Numbered from the stretch's first letter, positions 8,779 through 17,236 are shown. The stretch is DNA of 64,000 nt from JAAUUE01 sp943370025 (GCA_943370025.1 CALRPI020000022.1:1-64000); one strand, 5' to 3'. Made by a program: numbers and translations. The notes: a model not told the origin generated them from the letters alone.

Positions 8779-8833
8779 AAATTTATCCTCAATAATTTCC
8801 ATAATTTTAACTTGCTAATTACAAGAGGATATC

Positions 8834-8898
8834 AAAAGTCGGGAATCTAACCCAAATCGCCCCCCAGCAACAAAGTCTCAAAAAGATTCCCGACTTTT
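8834..8898. repeat. AAAAGTCGGGAATCT inverted-repeat element, copy 2
   Basis: A 65-base element with perfect terminal inverted repeats AAAAGTCGGGAATCT and AGATTCCCGACTTTT and the inner text AACCCAAATCGC. Same family as 3988-4052 and 39072-39138. It lies in the spacer between the divergent small effector gene and asnS. Confidence 0.82.
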
Positions 8899-8989
8899 CC
8901 TCTACATCATCATCTCTCCCTCAAAAATCACAAAATAGTAAAACCCCATCAGTTACATCAAAGCGATCGCCCATCACCATAACTTGGTT

Positions 8990-8997
8990 GCTATAAT
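8990..8997 (+). promoter_or_regulatory. Extended -10 promoter candidate for asnS
   Basis: TGCTATAAT (8989-8997) matches a consensus -10 box (TATAAT) with the TGn extension, 36 bases before the asnS start codon. No good -35 hexamer stands 17 bases upstream, which is acceptable for an extended -10 promoter. This is pattern matching only. Confidence 0.45.
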
Positions 8998-9032
8998 CAA
9001 CACCAGATAACTACTAGGAGTTTCAGGGAATT

Positions 9033-10433
9033 ATGACTAGCGATCGAGCAAAACGGATTATAGATATTCTCCAGCAGGGACAGCCAGAAGAGCAGGCGAT
9101 CGTTCAGGGTTGGGTACGCACCAAGCGGGAATCCAAGGGCTTTAGTTTTATGGAACTCAACGATGGTTCCTTCATGGCGAACCTGCAAGTGGTGATCAAT
9201 GCCGATCTGCCAGACTATGATGTGGTGATCAAGAAAATTAATACCGGAGCCTCGGTGGAAGTGGCTGGCACCTTAGTTGCTTCCCAAGGCAAAGGACAAA
9301 GAATCGAACTCCGGGCTGAGAGTCTCACTGTATTTGGCGAGGCAGACCCAGAAACCTATCCCCTCCAGAAAAAGCGCCATTCCTTTGAGTTCTTGCGATC
9401 GATCGGGCATCTCCGAGCTAGAACTAATACTCTTTCTGCTGTATTCCGGGTGCGAAATGCCTGCGCTGCGGCAATTCATCAGTTTTTCCAAGAACAGGGC
9501 TTCCTGTGGATCCATGCCCCGATTATTACTGCCAACGATTGCGAAGGGGCAGGGGAATTATTCACTGTAACTAGTTTGGATTTGCAGAAATTGCCGAAAA
9601 CCGAGGATCAAAAAGTAGACTTCTCTCAGGATTTTTTTGGTAAAAAGGCTTACCTGACCGTCAGTGGCCAGCTACAGGCAGAAGTAATGGCGCTAGCTTT
9701 CCGAGATGTTTACACCTTTGGTCCCACGTTCCGGGCAGAAAATTCTAATACTTCTCGCCATTTAGCCGAATTTTGGATGGTGGAGCCGGAGATGGCTTTT
9801 TGCAACTTGCAAGGGAATATGGATCTGGCTGAGGCATTTTTGAAGTATGTATTTAAGTACGTGCTGGAGCATTGTCAAGCTGATATGGAATTTTTCCAAG
9901 AACGGATTGATAAAACCGTCTTAGCCACCGCCGAAAATATTATTAATAATCAGTTTGAAAGGTTGACCTATACGGAAGCGATCGCTATCTTACAAAAAGC
10001 AGATAAAACCTTTGAATTTCCCGTCAACTGGGGCTTAGACTTGCAATCAGAACACGAGCGCTATCTTGCCGAAGAAGTTTTCAAAAAACCCGTAATCCTC
10101 ACCAATTATCCCGTAGAAATTAAAGCCTTTTATATGCGCCTAGATGAGGATGAAAAAACCGTAGCAGCGATGGATGTCTTAGCACCCAATATTGGGGAAA
10201 TTATTGGTGGTTCCCAACGGGAAGAAAGATTGGATGTATTGGAGAGAAGAATTATTCAGCAGGGGATGGATCCGGCAGACCTGTGGTGGTATCTGGATCT
10301 GCGCCGCTATGGCACAGTTCCCCACGCGGGCTTCGGCTTAGGGTTTGAGCGGTTGGTACAATTTATGACTGGGATGGGCAATATTCGTGATGTGATTCCC
10401 TTCCCAAGGTTTCCAGAGAATGCCGATTTTTGA
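9033..10433 (+). CDS. asnS: Asparaginyl-tRNA synthetase
   Basis: Class II synthetase that charges tRNA-Asn in the cytosol; 466 residues, the usual bacterial length. The N-terminal OB-fold anticodon-binding domain (about 18-105, with VQGWVRTKRESKGFSFMELN) is followed by the catalytic domain. Visible class II motifs are TFRAENSNTSRHLAEFWMVE (motif 2), and GLGFERLVQFMTG with IRDVIPFPR at the C-terminus (motif 3). ATG at 9033 is preceded by AGGAG. It stands alone on the plus strand, with an extended -10 promoter candidate just upstream and hairpins downstream. Confidence 0.97.
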   Translation: MTSDRAKRIIDILQQGQPEEQAIVQGWVRTKRESKGFSFMELNDGSFMANLQVVINADLPDYDVVIKKINTGASVEVAGTLVASQGKGQRIELRAESLTVFGEADPETYPLQKKRHSFEFLRSIGHLRARTNTLSAVFRVRNACAAAIHQFFQEQGFLWIHAPIITANDCEGAGELFTVTSLDLQKLPKTEDQKVDFSQDFFGKKAYLTVSGQLQAEVMALAFRDVYTFGPTFRAENSNTSRHLAEFWMVEPEMAFCNLQGNMDLAEAFLKYVFKYVLEHCQADMEFFQERIDKTVLATAENIINNQFERLTYTEAIAILQKADKTFEFPVNWGLDLQSEHERYLAEEVFKKPVILTNYPVEIKAFYMRLDEDEKTVAAMDVLAPNIGEIIGGSQREERLDVLERRIIQQGMDPADLWWYLDLRRYGTVPHAGFGLGFERLVQFMTGMGNIRDVIPFPRFPENADF

Positions 10434-10444
10434 TTTATTAAAAC

Positions 10445-10478
10445 TTGAGAGTGGATGGCCACAGCTACCCACTCTCAA
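10445..10478. terminator. Hairpin after asnS, TTTGAGAGTGG family copy
   Basis: Arms TTGAGAGTGG and CCACTCTCAA enclose a short loop (ATGGCCACAGCTAC), starting 11 bases after the asnS stop. The arm sequence is that of the dispersed hairpin repeat at 150-228, 15224-15320, 27343-27400 and 59196-59290. There is no clear T-tract, so terminator function is plausible but unproven. Confidence 0.5.
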
Positions 10479-10500
10479 ACTTCTATCGTTATTTCTTAAG

Positions 10501-10525
10501 TAGGGGCGCAAGGCTTTGCGCCCTA
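10501..10525. terminator. Hairpin between convergent asnS and psaK
   Basis: TAGGGGCGCAA and TTTGCGCCCTA form a GC-rich stem with a three-base loop, 29 bases beyond the psaK stop on the minus strand. It could serve as a bidirectional terminator for the two convergent genes. The same GGGGCGCAAGGC hairpin type is common in cyanobacterial spacers. Confidence 0.5.
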
Positions 10526-10553
10526 TTACTTTGTGCCCTAGCTATGAGAATAT

Positions 10554-10820
10554 TTACAAAGCGCCCATGTTAGATAGACCAAGAATCACACCAAACCCAA
10601 GAATATGCCCGAAAGCGGTAGTAGCAAGCACAGCAGGCAGACCAAAACCACCAAATAGATTGGGGCTAGGCATAGCAGGACCTTTGCTGTAGTCTTGCAT
10701 AGTTAGTTTGCCAAAGGCGATCGCTGCAATATTGCAGGCAATCATAATAATTCCAGTTGTGGGAGTCCAAGAAGCATCAACGGGGGTAGCGATCGCAATT
10801 AATAAAGTTGAGTAATTCAA
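10554..10820 (-). CDS. psaK: Photosystem I subunit PsaK
   Basis: Small thylakoid membrane protein of photosystem I that binds chlorophyll at the complex edge and takes part in energy transfer from antenna. The sequence has two transmembrane helices and the family signature FGGFGLPAVLATTAFGHILG. The preferred start is TTG at 10818-10820, with AAGGAG 8 bases upstream. This gives 88 residues starting (M)NYSTLLIAIATP, in line with other PsaK proteins. An ATG 30 bases upstream would add an odd tail (MFFFTQGESK) and has no ribosome binding site. Monocistronic, convergent with asnS. Confidence 0.93.
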   Translation of the reverse strand: MNYSTLLIAIATPVDASWTPTTGIIMIACNIAAIAFGKLTMQDYSKGPAMPSPNLFGGFGLPAVLATTAFGHILGFGVILGLSNMGAL

Positions 10821-10834
10821 TTTACTTTCTCCTT
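10821..10834 (-). promoter_or_regulatory. Ribosome binding site deciding the psaK start
   Basis: AAGGAGAA on the minus strand (complement of 10827-10834) is followed by an 8-base spacer and a TTG codon at 10818-10820. Its placement within the longer ATG frame argues that translation starts at TTG. Confidence 0.65.
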
Positions 10835-11037
10835 GAGTGAAAAAAAACATTTACAAAAAGTTACTCTTCCCTAGGAGGGTGGAGTATTAATTCTAGATAT
10901 TACTTTAATTTGCTTCTTAAGCAATAATTCATAAAATTACTTTACAACTCTAGGTAGTCCTAACAGGTAAGGATTTTAGGGTCAGGATTTCCCTCGCAGT
11001 GCGGGAGAAATCCTGACTTCTTGGGTACTACCCAACG

Positions 11038-11877
11038 TTATTTCCCCCGCTCAGGCAAATCGATACTAATCGGAGTCGGTAGATCAGCTAAATTAGGCAA
11101 CTCGATTAGCTCCTTTTCTACTTCCTTGATCTCAATTTCAATGAGTTGTTTGTCTACTTCTTCTTCCTTAATTTCAATTTCAACGAATTGTTTCTCCACT
11201 TCCTTGAGATTAATCGGCATTCTCAAAGGTTCTGGTTCTTCTTCTACCAAGACATTGGGTAGAGTCTTCACCAAATCATCAAGAGGACGAGGAATCACCG
11301 TCACGGCATTTAACTCCCAGCCCCGGCGCAGAGCTTCGGCAATCCCCGCCTCGATCGCCACTGCCACATTGGTCACCGAACCTTGAATAATGGCAGTACA
11401 CAAACCATCGCCAATGGTTTCATAGCTAATCAGTTCCACATTGGCAGATTTGAGCATGGCATCCGCTGACCCCACCATCGCTGGGAAGCCTCTAGTTTCC
11501 AGAAACCCCAACGCCTGACTACTATGGCGTTGATCCCGTTCCCCTTCCATCAGCCGCAGCAGCCGAGAACTAAAGGGGAATATGTATTCCATGTTGGGAT
11601 GGGGACGGGGCAGCAAAATGGAAGAGACTAACTGCCCCGATCGCTGTGCCTCTTCTGCCCCAATTTGGATTGCCAAGCGAACTTCTGCCATCTTGCCCCG
11701 GACGATCGCACTCACATAGCCACTGCCAATTTTTTCATAGCCAATCAAGCGCACCCCAGAGGCTTTGAGCATCACATCGGCTGTGTCAATAATTGAGGGG
11801 AAACTCCGGGTAGAAATAACTCCCAAGGCTGTTTCCCACAATGGATCCTTATTTCGCCAATGATCCTGATCCTGCAT
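11038..11877 (-). CDS. ccmO: Carboxysome shell protein with two BMC domains, CcmO
   Basis: A tandem bacterial-microcompartment protein of 279 residues; CcmO is a minor shell component of the beta-carboxysome that encloses Rubisco. BMC domain 1 spans about 16-100 (ALGVISTRSFPSIIDTADVM) and domain 2 about 121-203 (ALGFLETRGFPAMVGSADAM). The C-terminal extension holds an acidic repeat at about 225-261: EVEKQFVEIEIK, EVDKQLIEIEIK, EVEKELIEL. The gene stands apart from any ccmKLMN cluster in this window, as is usual for ccmO in some cyanobacteria. Neighbours are psaK and a radical SAM gene on the same strand, with spacers too long to show an operon. Confidence 0.92.
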   Translation of the reverse strand: MQDQDHWRNKDPLWETALGVISTRSFPSIIDTADVMLKASGVRLIGYEKIGSGYVSAIVRGKMAEVRLAIQIGAEEAQRSGQLVSSILLPRPHPNMEYIFPFSSRLLRLMEGERDQRHSSQALGFLETRGFPAMVGSADAMLKSANVELISYETIGDGLCTAIIQGSVTNVAVAIEAGIAEALRRGWELNAVTVIPRPLDDLVKTLPNVLVEEEPEPLRMPINLKEVEKQFVEIEIKEEEVDKQLIEIEIKEVEKELIELPNLADLPTPISIDLPERGK

Positions 11878-11948
11878 AGCCCCATACCTAAAATCTTAGA
11901 CTTCCTTCTCAATGTACCAAAATTTGTCGGGTATCAACGGTTGTCTAT

Positions 11949-13520
11949 TTAGGATGCGATCGCCAGTGCCTTCTCCTTGGTTTCTAGGGGAGCTGATAAA
12001 GCCTCTTCTAAGGGAGCGCAACCTAGGCGTTCTTCGAGGATATTCATTACCTCTCGCCCAAAATCATTGGGGTTTCGATGCCAAGCTTGGAGGCACACTT
12101 CCCCAAAGAAAGAGCCGAGGGGTTCTGGGTTCCAGAGGAGCTTTTTGGCAGTCCAAGGCATCAAGCTCATAGGATCATAACCCGGTTGTAAAATTTCCTT
12201 TTTCAGGGCGTAATCTTCCAGATGGGTGTGGGGTTGCAAACCGATAAAGAAAATTGCTGGTTCCACCTTATCTGCCCCAAAGATTCTTTCTAACTCTCGA
12301 TGGTAGGCGATCGTTTGCCGAATTGTCCGATGGGTTTCATCAATGACATTAAAGGAATAATTAACCGACACCAAAGAATTAAACCCAGCCGATTTCAGGT
12401 CACGGCAGTTTTCTAGTACCACCCGCAGATTGTAGCCCATCCGCATCTTACGGACTAGCTCCTGAGAGCCGCTAGTAATACCAATCTCAAAATAGTTCAT
12501 CCCCGTTTGCACCATCAGATCGCACAATTGAGGGGTGAGGTTGTCTGCCCGGATGTAGGCAGCCCAATGAATATCCTTCATGCCCGCCGCAATGATTTTT
12601 TGGAGGAGTTCTACGGCATCATCAATAAATTTCCGAGCGGGAATAAATTGGGCATCCGTAAACCAAAAGTTGCGAACTCCGCGATCGTACAATTGACGCA
12701 TCTCCGCCACCACCTCATCTGCCGGATTAATCCGTACCTGTTTGCCTTCCACTACGGTATATACGCAATAGCAGCAATTATGGGGGCAGCCCCGCTTCGT
12801 TTGCACCCCCAGATAAAAATCCTGATCTTGCAGATAGTAAGAAAAATCTGTCCAAATACTCTCGATATAATCGTAATTGCAAGCACTTTTTTCTAAAGGC
12901 GTAGGCTGTTCATGAATCATTCGCTCTCTGGGCTTGGTTTCCCCCACCACATAACAGCGTTCGCTACTAATATCTTCGCCGCGCAAAAGTTTTTCTAACA
13001 GGGTTTCCCCCTCCCCCACCGAGAGAATTGAACCGAAGGGAAGCTTGTTCTGCATTTGTTCATAAAATACACTCACCGCTCCGCCCCCAACCACCACCCG
13101 TGCTTGGGGCTGGTAGCGTTTGGCTCGCTGTAGTCCACGATCGATCAATCCCCGGTTGCGCCATAATTCATTGTAGTAAGACAGAGCTAAACGTAAGCCC
13201 CCGATCGCTCCCCGTAATTTCAGTAAGGGATTCAAAGCATAATAAAATTCAAAGGCATTTTGCAGCGGATTGCCCCCTCGTCCCCCCACAGGGGCATAGA
13301 TCTGGATATCGCGCCAAGAAAACACCAACAGAGTCGGCTGAAATTCATCCACACAGGCATCTAGGGCAGTATTGAAATCTAGGGGGGGAATAGTCCCCAG
13401 ATCAAAAATTCTTTGCTCGATTTCTGGGAATAATTTATGGACATGATCAGATAGATAAACTACACCGATCGGGAAGATGGGGTTACAAGGGAGGCGAACA
13501 TAAAGAATTTTTTCTGGCAT
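11949..13520 (-). CDS. B12-binding-type radical SAM protein
   Basis: A 523-residue protein with the BchE-like layout: an N-terminal cobalamin-binding-like region (about 1-180, PIGVVYLSDHVHKLFP) and a radical SAM core. The 4Fe-4S ligands are in CPHNCCYC (C-x3-C-x2-C). Downstream are DAQFIPA and IGITSGSQELVRKMRMGY, typical of SAM-radical substrate barrels. The cobalamin DxHxxG motif is not evident. The family is conserved in cyanobacteria and I recall members annotated as photosystem II high-light acclimation radical SAM protein, but the reaction is unknown. The next gene is ccmO, 71 bases downstream on the same strand. Confidence 0.8.
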   Translation of the reverse strand: MPEKILYVRLPCNPIFPIGVVYLSDHVHKLFPEIEQRIFDLGTIPPLDFNTALDACVDEFQPTLLVFSWRDIQIYAPVGGRGGNPLQNAFEFYYALNPLLKLRGAIGGLRLALSYYNELWRNRGLIDRGLQRAKRYQPQARVVVGGGAVSVFYEQMQNKLPFGSILSVGEGETLLEKLLRGEDISSERCYVVGETKPRERMIHEQPTPLEKSACNYDYIESIWTDFSYYLQDQDFYLGVQTKRGCPHNCCYCVYTVVEGKQVRINPADEVVAEMRQLYDRGVRNFWFTDAQFIPARKFIDDAVELLQKIIAAGMKDIHWAAYIRADNLTPQLCDLMVQTGMNYFEIGITSGSQELVRKMRMGYNLRVVLENCRDLKSAGFNSLVSVNYSFNVIDETHRTIRQTIAYHRELERIFGADKVEPAIFFIGLQPHTHLEDYALKKEILQPGYDPMSLMPWTAKKLLWNPEPLGSFFGEVCLQAWHRNPNDFGREVMNILEERLGCAPLEEALSAPLETKEKALAIAS

Positions 13521-14111
13521 GAAGATAATATTTTAATTGAGTTTCTTTGATATTCTTAATGGTTTTAATATTGATTTTTGTTGTTATTTACTCTTCTTTT
13601 GTTATTAATTAAATCTTGATTTCCCACAATCTTGATTTTCAATAAAAACCTCCAGAGTTTGAAGTAATGGTTCAAGTTTAATTGCTTTGATTAAATTTCT
13701 GCCAGCTACTGCATACCTGTAATGCAAAAACCGAGTTTACATACCTTAACTGTAACAAAATATTTAGGTTCTCTCAACTAAGAAACAAATTTTTTTGAGA
13801 AATCTCAGATAAAAATATCGAGCACCTAGACTGCAAAAGTTATTAACCCCTTTTGTGATCGCCGTCACCAATCAGGTTATGTTGTGAGAATCCTTGCAGA
13901 GCGAAGGTTTTCACAACACAACTCATCTCAACGCTCTCGGTGATTGCTATAGCTAAGAGAAATTGGCTAAACCCTCAGTTTTATCAATGAATATCCTTAA
14001 CCTTCTCGATCATGAATCTCTGTCTTGGAGCTAGACCATAACATGATCCCAAAGATTGGAAATAATCATTGCCAAGATTAAATCTATTGTCCCTATGGCT
14101 TTTTGGCTTTG

Positions 14112-14206
14112 CTAGAGCAGTCCTAACGGGGTTGAAAACAGCGCACTCTTCAGGTGCGTTGTTTTACAAACCCCTAAAGTTCATCAACGATTTAGGATTG
14201 CCATAG
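14112..14206. mobile_element. Degenerate MITE-like element
   Basis: Left end CTAGAGCAGTCCTAACGG and right end TTTAGGATTGCCATAG are imperfect inverted copies. The interior holds GGGGTTGAAAACAGCGCAC and its imperfect complement. Same family as 14344-14437 and 25781-25874, which share GGGTTGA...TCAACCC arms. Confidence 0.55.
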
Positions 14207-14245
14207 CAGGCAATTCACACCCTGAAGAAATATTCATCCAATATC

Positions 14246-14345
14246 TATAGCCATCCTATTTGAGTTTAGAATGGCGCACCCGAAGGGTGCGCCATTCTAA
14301 ACCATTTACACATTTACAGTTGGCAAATCAATTAGGATCGCTATA
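14246..14345. mobile_element. MITE-like element, tandem member 1
   Basis: Bounded by TATAGCCATCCTATT and AATTAGGATCGCTATA. Inner perfect hairpin: TTTAGAATGGCGCACCC and its complement around GAAG. It shares the TA dinucleotide at 14344-14345 with the next element, so two elements are joined head to tail at a single TA target. Confidence 0.7.
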
Positions 14346-14437
14346 TAGCCATTCTAAATGGGTTGAGAACGTCTTCCCCTCCGGGGGAGCTGTTCTCAAC
14401 CCTCTAAAATTCTAACCTTAATTAGGATCGCGCTATA
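14344..14437. mobile_element. MITE-like element, tandem member 2
   Basis: Begins TATAGCCATTCTAAATGGG and ends TTAATTAGGATCGCGCTATA. Inner hairpin: GGTTGAGAAC and GTTCTCAACC around TCCCCTCCGGGGGA. The right end has two extra bases (GC) before TATA relative to the other copies. Confidence 0.7.
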
Positions 14438-14644
14438 TCTGGCACTAGCAACCCCAGATATTTTCCCTTGCTAAAGTTAAGAGAAATTGTTTGCTGGAAG
14501 CAATTTGATCCCGTGGAGAATTTAGGATTGTCATAGATTAAATATTTTAGAGGGATTGGTATTAAGGTTTACAGCTAAGGAAGATTACTAGTGTTAGGTT
14601 AAATTAAGTTAAGACAAAAATACATTTTAATTCAACTTAAAGCC

Positions 14645-14935
14645 ATGGCTCAAATTCTTGATCCCCTGCCACCGGACAATAGTGATCACCTAGTTTGTTT
14701 CTACGTCAACGCAACTAGTCAAATTCAGATTGCTCGGATTACTAATGTTCCTAACTGGTATTTTGAACGAGTGGTTTTTCCCGGACAAAGATTAGTATTT
14801 GAGGCTCCTAGGGAGGGGCAACTAGAAATTAATACAGGTATGATGGCTAGTTCTATTCTCTCTGATACTCTTTCCTGCGAGAGTTTGGCTATGGTGGAAG
14901 CAAATGTTGCGGAAGTTACCCCAACTGCTATTTAA
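14645..14935 (+). CDS. DUF1830 protein
   Basis: A 96-residue soluble protein restricted to cyanobacteria, recognised by VCFYVNATSQIQIARITNV, NWYFERVVFPGQRLVFEAP and a C-terminal acidic tail. The function of DUF1830 is not known. The ATG at 14645 follows AACTTAAAGCC with no strong ribosome binding site. It stands alone between two repeat-rich spacers. Confidence 0.85.
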   Translation: MAQILDPLPPDNSDHLVCFYVNATSQIQIARITNVPNWYFERVVFPGQRLVFEAPREGQLEINTGMMASSILSDTLSCESLAMVEANVAEVTPTAI

Positions 14936-15106
14936 CCCTATTTCGAGGGTATCTCAAAAGTTGCAAAAAAATCTAAACCGCAAATTGTTTATCAAGATAA
15001 TCCCAAATTAAAGAAATGGTTTCACCGTTTTCTTGATTTAAGTCTTTACACAGTAAGGTGTTCAAAATTTTATTTGTATTAAACATTTTGCAAAATCGTA
15101 TTAGAT

Positions 15107-15147
15107 AATTGAGAACGGCGCACCATTTGGGTGCGCCGTTCTCAATT
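15107..15147. repeat. Perfect hairpin, 18-base arms
   Basis: AATTGAGAACGGCGCACC and its exact complement surround a five-base loop (ATTTG). The inner part GGCGCACC...GGTGCGCC resembles the core of the MITE-like element at 14246-14345, and GAGAACG resembles that of 14344-14437. It may be a rearranged core without the terminal repeats. Confidence 0.7.
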
Positions 15148-15223
15148 CATGCCAAATCAAAAAAAGGTAAAACTTTTTTTGATTTAATTCCTTACGTAGC
15201 AAGCTGTTTCGTAAGTTACAGGT

Positions 15224-15320
15224 TACAGCAGTTTGAGAGTGGGCTTCGACTCCGCTCAGCCCACTCTCAAACCTAACATTGACAGAACTTTCAACTTTTG
15301 TGGCATGTCTCATTTGAACG
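15224..15320. repeat. Dispersed TTTGAGAGTGG hairpin repeat, inverted full copy
   Basis: Read on the minus strand it starts CGTTCAAATGAGACATGCCA, continues with TTGAAAGTTCTGTCAATG, and ends with the TTTGAGAGTGGGC hairpin and GCTGTAA. This is the same order as 59196-59290. The loop is the GAGCGGAGTCGAAG motif. Confidence 0.8.
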
Positions 15321-15354
15321 CAAAGTGCTGTAAGTCACAGGTTATGAAACAAGA

Positions 15355-17097
15355 CTAGCTAAACTGCTGGGCGTAGTATCTGGCATACCTGCCCTCTCGA
15401 TCGAGAAGTTCCTCATGGGTTCCTGATTCCACAATCTGCCCCTGCTCCACCACCAGAATTCTCGTAGCCCGGCGGACGGTGGCGAGACGATGGGCAATGA
15501 TGAATACCGTCCGATCGCGCATCACCCGTTCTAGTGCTTCTTGGACTAAAGCCTCAGACTCTGAATCTAGGGCAGAGGTGGCTTCATCTAGGACTAAGAT
15601 GCGGGGATTGTGGAGGATGGCACGGGCGATCGCAATTCGTTGTTTTTGTCCCCCAGAAAGATTCACCCCCCGCTCTCCGACCCATGTTTGATAGCCTTGG
15701 GTAAACTGACTGATAAATTGGTGGGCATTGGCGATTTTTGCCGCCGCTTCCACTTCTGAGAGATTAAATTGGGCTTGACCAAAGGCAATATTTTGGGCGA
15801 TCGTCCCCGAAAACAAGGTGGTTTCCTGCGGGACAATGCCCATCTGACGGCGCAAACTCTTCAGGGTGACATCTTGAATATCCATGCCATCGATCAATAC
15901 CGATCCTGACTGGGGATCGTAGAAGCGGAAGAGCAGATTCACTAGGGTAGTTTTCCCTGCCCCCGATGCGCCCACTAGGGCAATCACTTCCCCCGGCAGG
16001 ACTAATAAATCTAAACCCTTGAGGACTGGTTTCCCAGACTCGTAGGCAAAACTCACCTGCTGGTATTCAACTTTCCCAGTCACCGTTGGTAATACTTTAG
16101 CATTGGGTTTTTCGGTCACTGTGGGGTGAATTGCCAGTAGCTCAAAGATGCGATCGACCGATGCCTCTACCTGTTTAATTTCGTTGTAATTAATCGTCAG
16201 ATGGCTAATGGGATCAATCAAAAAACCCACTCCAGCGATGTAGCTCATAAACTCCGTCGGGGTCAGGTTCTTGTTGGCAATCTGCCAAGCTCCAAGAAAT
16301 AACAAAAACAGGATCGATAGGGCATAGAGAAAGCCAATCACCGGAAACTGGATCGCCTTTAGGTATTCCGCCGCATACCTAGATTGTCGATTTGCCTCCG
16401 CCTCGACCCGGAACCGCTCGATTTCGTAATCCTCTGCCGCAAAAGCTTGGACTAATCTAATTCCGCTAAAGACCTCGTTCAGTAGGGAAGAAATATTAGA
16501 AACTCCCGTTTGGCTACGGCGGGAAAATTTCAATAGCTGTTCCCCAAACCAACCGATCAGAAAAGCCATCAGGGGGGCAACGATCAACGTAGCAAAGGTC
16601 AATTGCCAATTGAGATAGATCATGTAGCCCAAAACGACAATCAACTGCAACACGCAGGGAGTAAAGTCATGGAAGATTTTATTCACTACCTCGCCAATGC
16701 GATCGATATCTTCCGTGAGGCGATAGGTCAAATCCCCCGTTTGGGCAGTTTCAAAATAGCTTAAATTTAGGCGTTGTAGATGAGCATAGACTTTCTGGCG
16801 TAAATCCAAAGTAATTGCCAAGGAGGCTCTTGCCATCAAAGAATCCTGCCCGTACTGCATGATTTTTTGCAATAGGAACATCAGGGCAGTTAAACCCGCT
16901 GCCTCAGCTAGTCCTTGGAGATTTCCATTCCCAATATAGCCCCCCAGAGTCCCCACCAACTTCATTAAAATAGGCCAAAAAACCGTAAACCCGATCGTAC
17001 AGGCAAAAGCTTGGAGAATTACGGCAGTTTGGGGGCGGAGGTAGGGGAGGAGCAGCCAGTAGCTGGCACGGGCTTTGGTTTGATGCGGGCTATTCAA
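15355..17097 (-). CDS. ABC exporter, fused membrane and ATPase domains
   Basis: A 580-residue half-transporter of the MsbA/HlyB type: an ABC transmembrane domain (about 15-330, six helices, LSYFETAQTGDLTYRLTEDI coupling region) and a nucleotide-binding domain (about 340-580). Walker A is GASGAGKT, the signature LSGGQKQRIAIARA, Walker B ILVLDEATSALD, and the H-loop IIAHRLATVR. It would act as a homodimer in the inner membrane; the substrate (lipid, polysaccharide or drug) cannot be told. The start is TTG at 17095-17097, with AAGGAAAA about 8 bases upstream. It is divergent from the response regulator gene, 139 bases away. Confidence 0.93.
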   Translation of the reverse strand: MNSPHQTKARASYWLLLPYLRPQTAVILQAFACTIGFTVFWPILMKLVGTLGGYIGNGNLQGLAEAAGLTALMFLLQKIMQYGQDSLMARASLAITLDLRQKVYAHLQRLNLSYFETAQTGDLTYRLTEDIDRIGEVVNKIFHDFTPCVLQLIVVLGYMIYLNWQLTFATLIVAPLMAFLIGWFGEQLLKFSRRSQTGVSNISSLLNEVFSGIRLVQAFAAEDYEIERFRVEAEANRQSRYAAEYLKAIQFPVIGFLYALSILFLLFLGAWQIANKNLTPTEFMSYIAGVGFLIDPISHLTINYNEIKQVEASVDRIFELLAIHPTVTEKPNAKVLPTVTGKVEYQQVSFAYESGKPVLKGLDLLVLPGEVIALVGASGAGKTTLVNLLFRFYDPQSGSVLIDGMDIQDVTLKSLRRQMGIVPQETTLFSGTIAQNIAFGQAQFNLSEVEAAAKIANAHQFISQFTQGYQTWVGERGVNLSGGQKQRIAIARAILHNPRILVLDEATSALDSESEALVQEALERVMRDRTVFIIAHRLATVRRATRILVVEQGQIVESGTHEELLDREGRYARYYAQQFS

Positions 17098-17220
17098 GCG
17101 ATCGTTTTCCTTAGGTAGTGGGTGATTAACTAGATATATTATCCTGAGTGCTGGTGATTAGTATCTATAATTGATATTTATAGTCAAGTTAGCTATTCAG
17201 GTTAATAATTGGGATCGCGC

Positions 17221-17226
17221 AAGGAG
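17221..17226 (+). promoter_or_regulatory. Ribosome binding site deciding the response regulator start
   Basis: AAGGAG at 17221-17226 stands 10 bases before the ATG at 17237, where the receiver domain begins (MSGKILLVDDEP). It rules against the longer frame. Confidence 0.65.
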
Positions 17227-17236
17227 AGAACTGGGC

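Larger units (their letters stand above)
13521..14644. other. Gene-poor 1.1-kb region rich in palindromic elements
   Basis: No protein-coding frame is convincing. The first 300 bases are AT-rich. A hairpin with arms GTTGTGAGAA and TTTTCACAAC lies at about 13880-13920. Three MITE-like elements follow (14112-14206, 14246-14345, 14344-14437), and a further right-hand end (TTTAGGATTGTCATAG) at 14521-14536 may mark a fourth, degraded copy. The promoter of the DUF1830 gene should lie in the last 150 bases but no clear boxes were found. Confidence 0.7.
14936..15354. other. Repeat-rich spacer between DUF1830 gene and ABC exporter
   Basis: No gene is seen; short frames here are chance. It holds a perfect hairpin at 15107-15147 and a full copy of the TTTGAGAGTGG repeat at 15224-15320. 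The latter ends 34 bases from the convergent ABC exporter stop codon. Confidence 0.65.

Noticed and set aside
13521..14644. CRISPR array in the repeat-rich spacer
   Set aside because: The repeats are palindromic, unequally spaced and differ in length; there are no regular direct repeats with unique spacers and no cas genes.
15101..15313. A 70-codon minus-strand frame in the spacer before the ABC exporter
   Set aside because: It is made entirely of two palindromic repeats (15107-15147 and 15224-15320), so it is not a gene.
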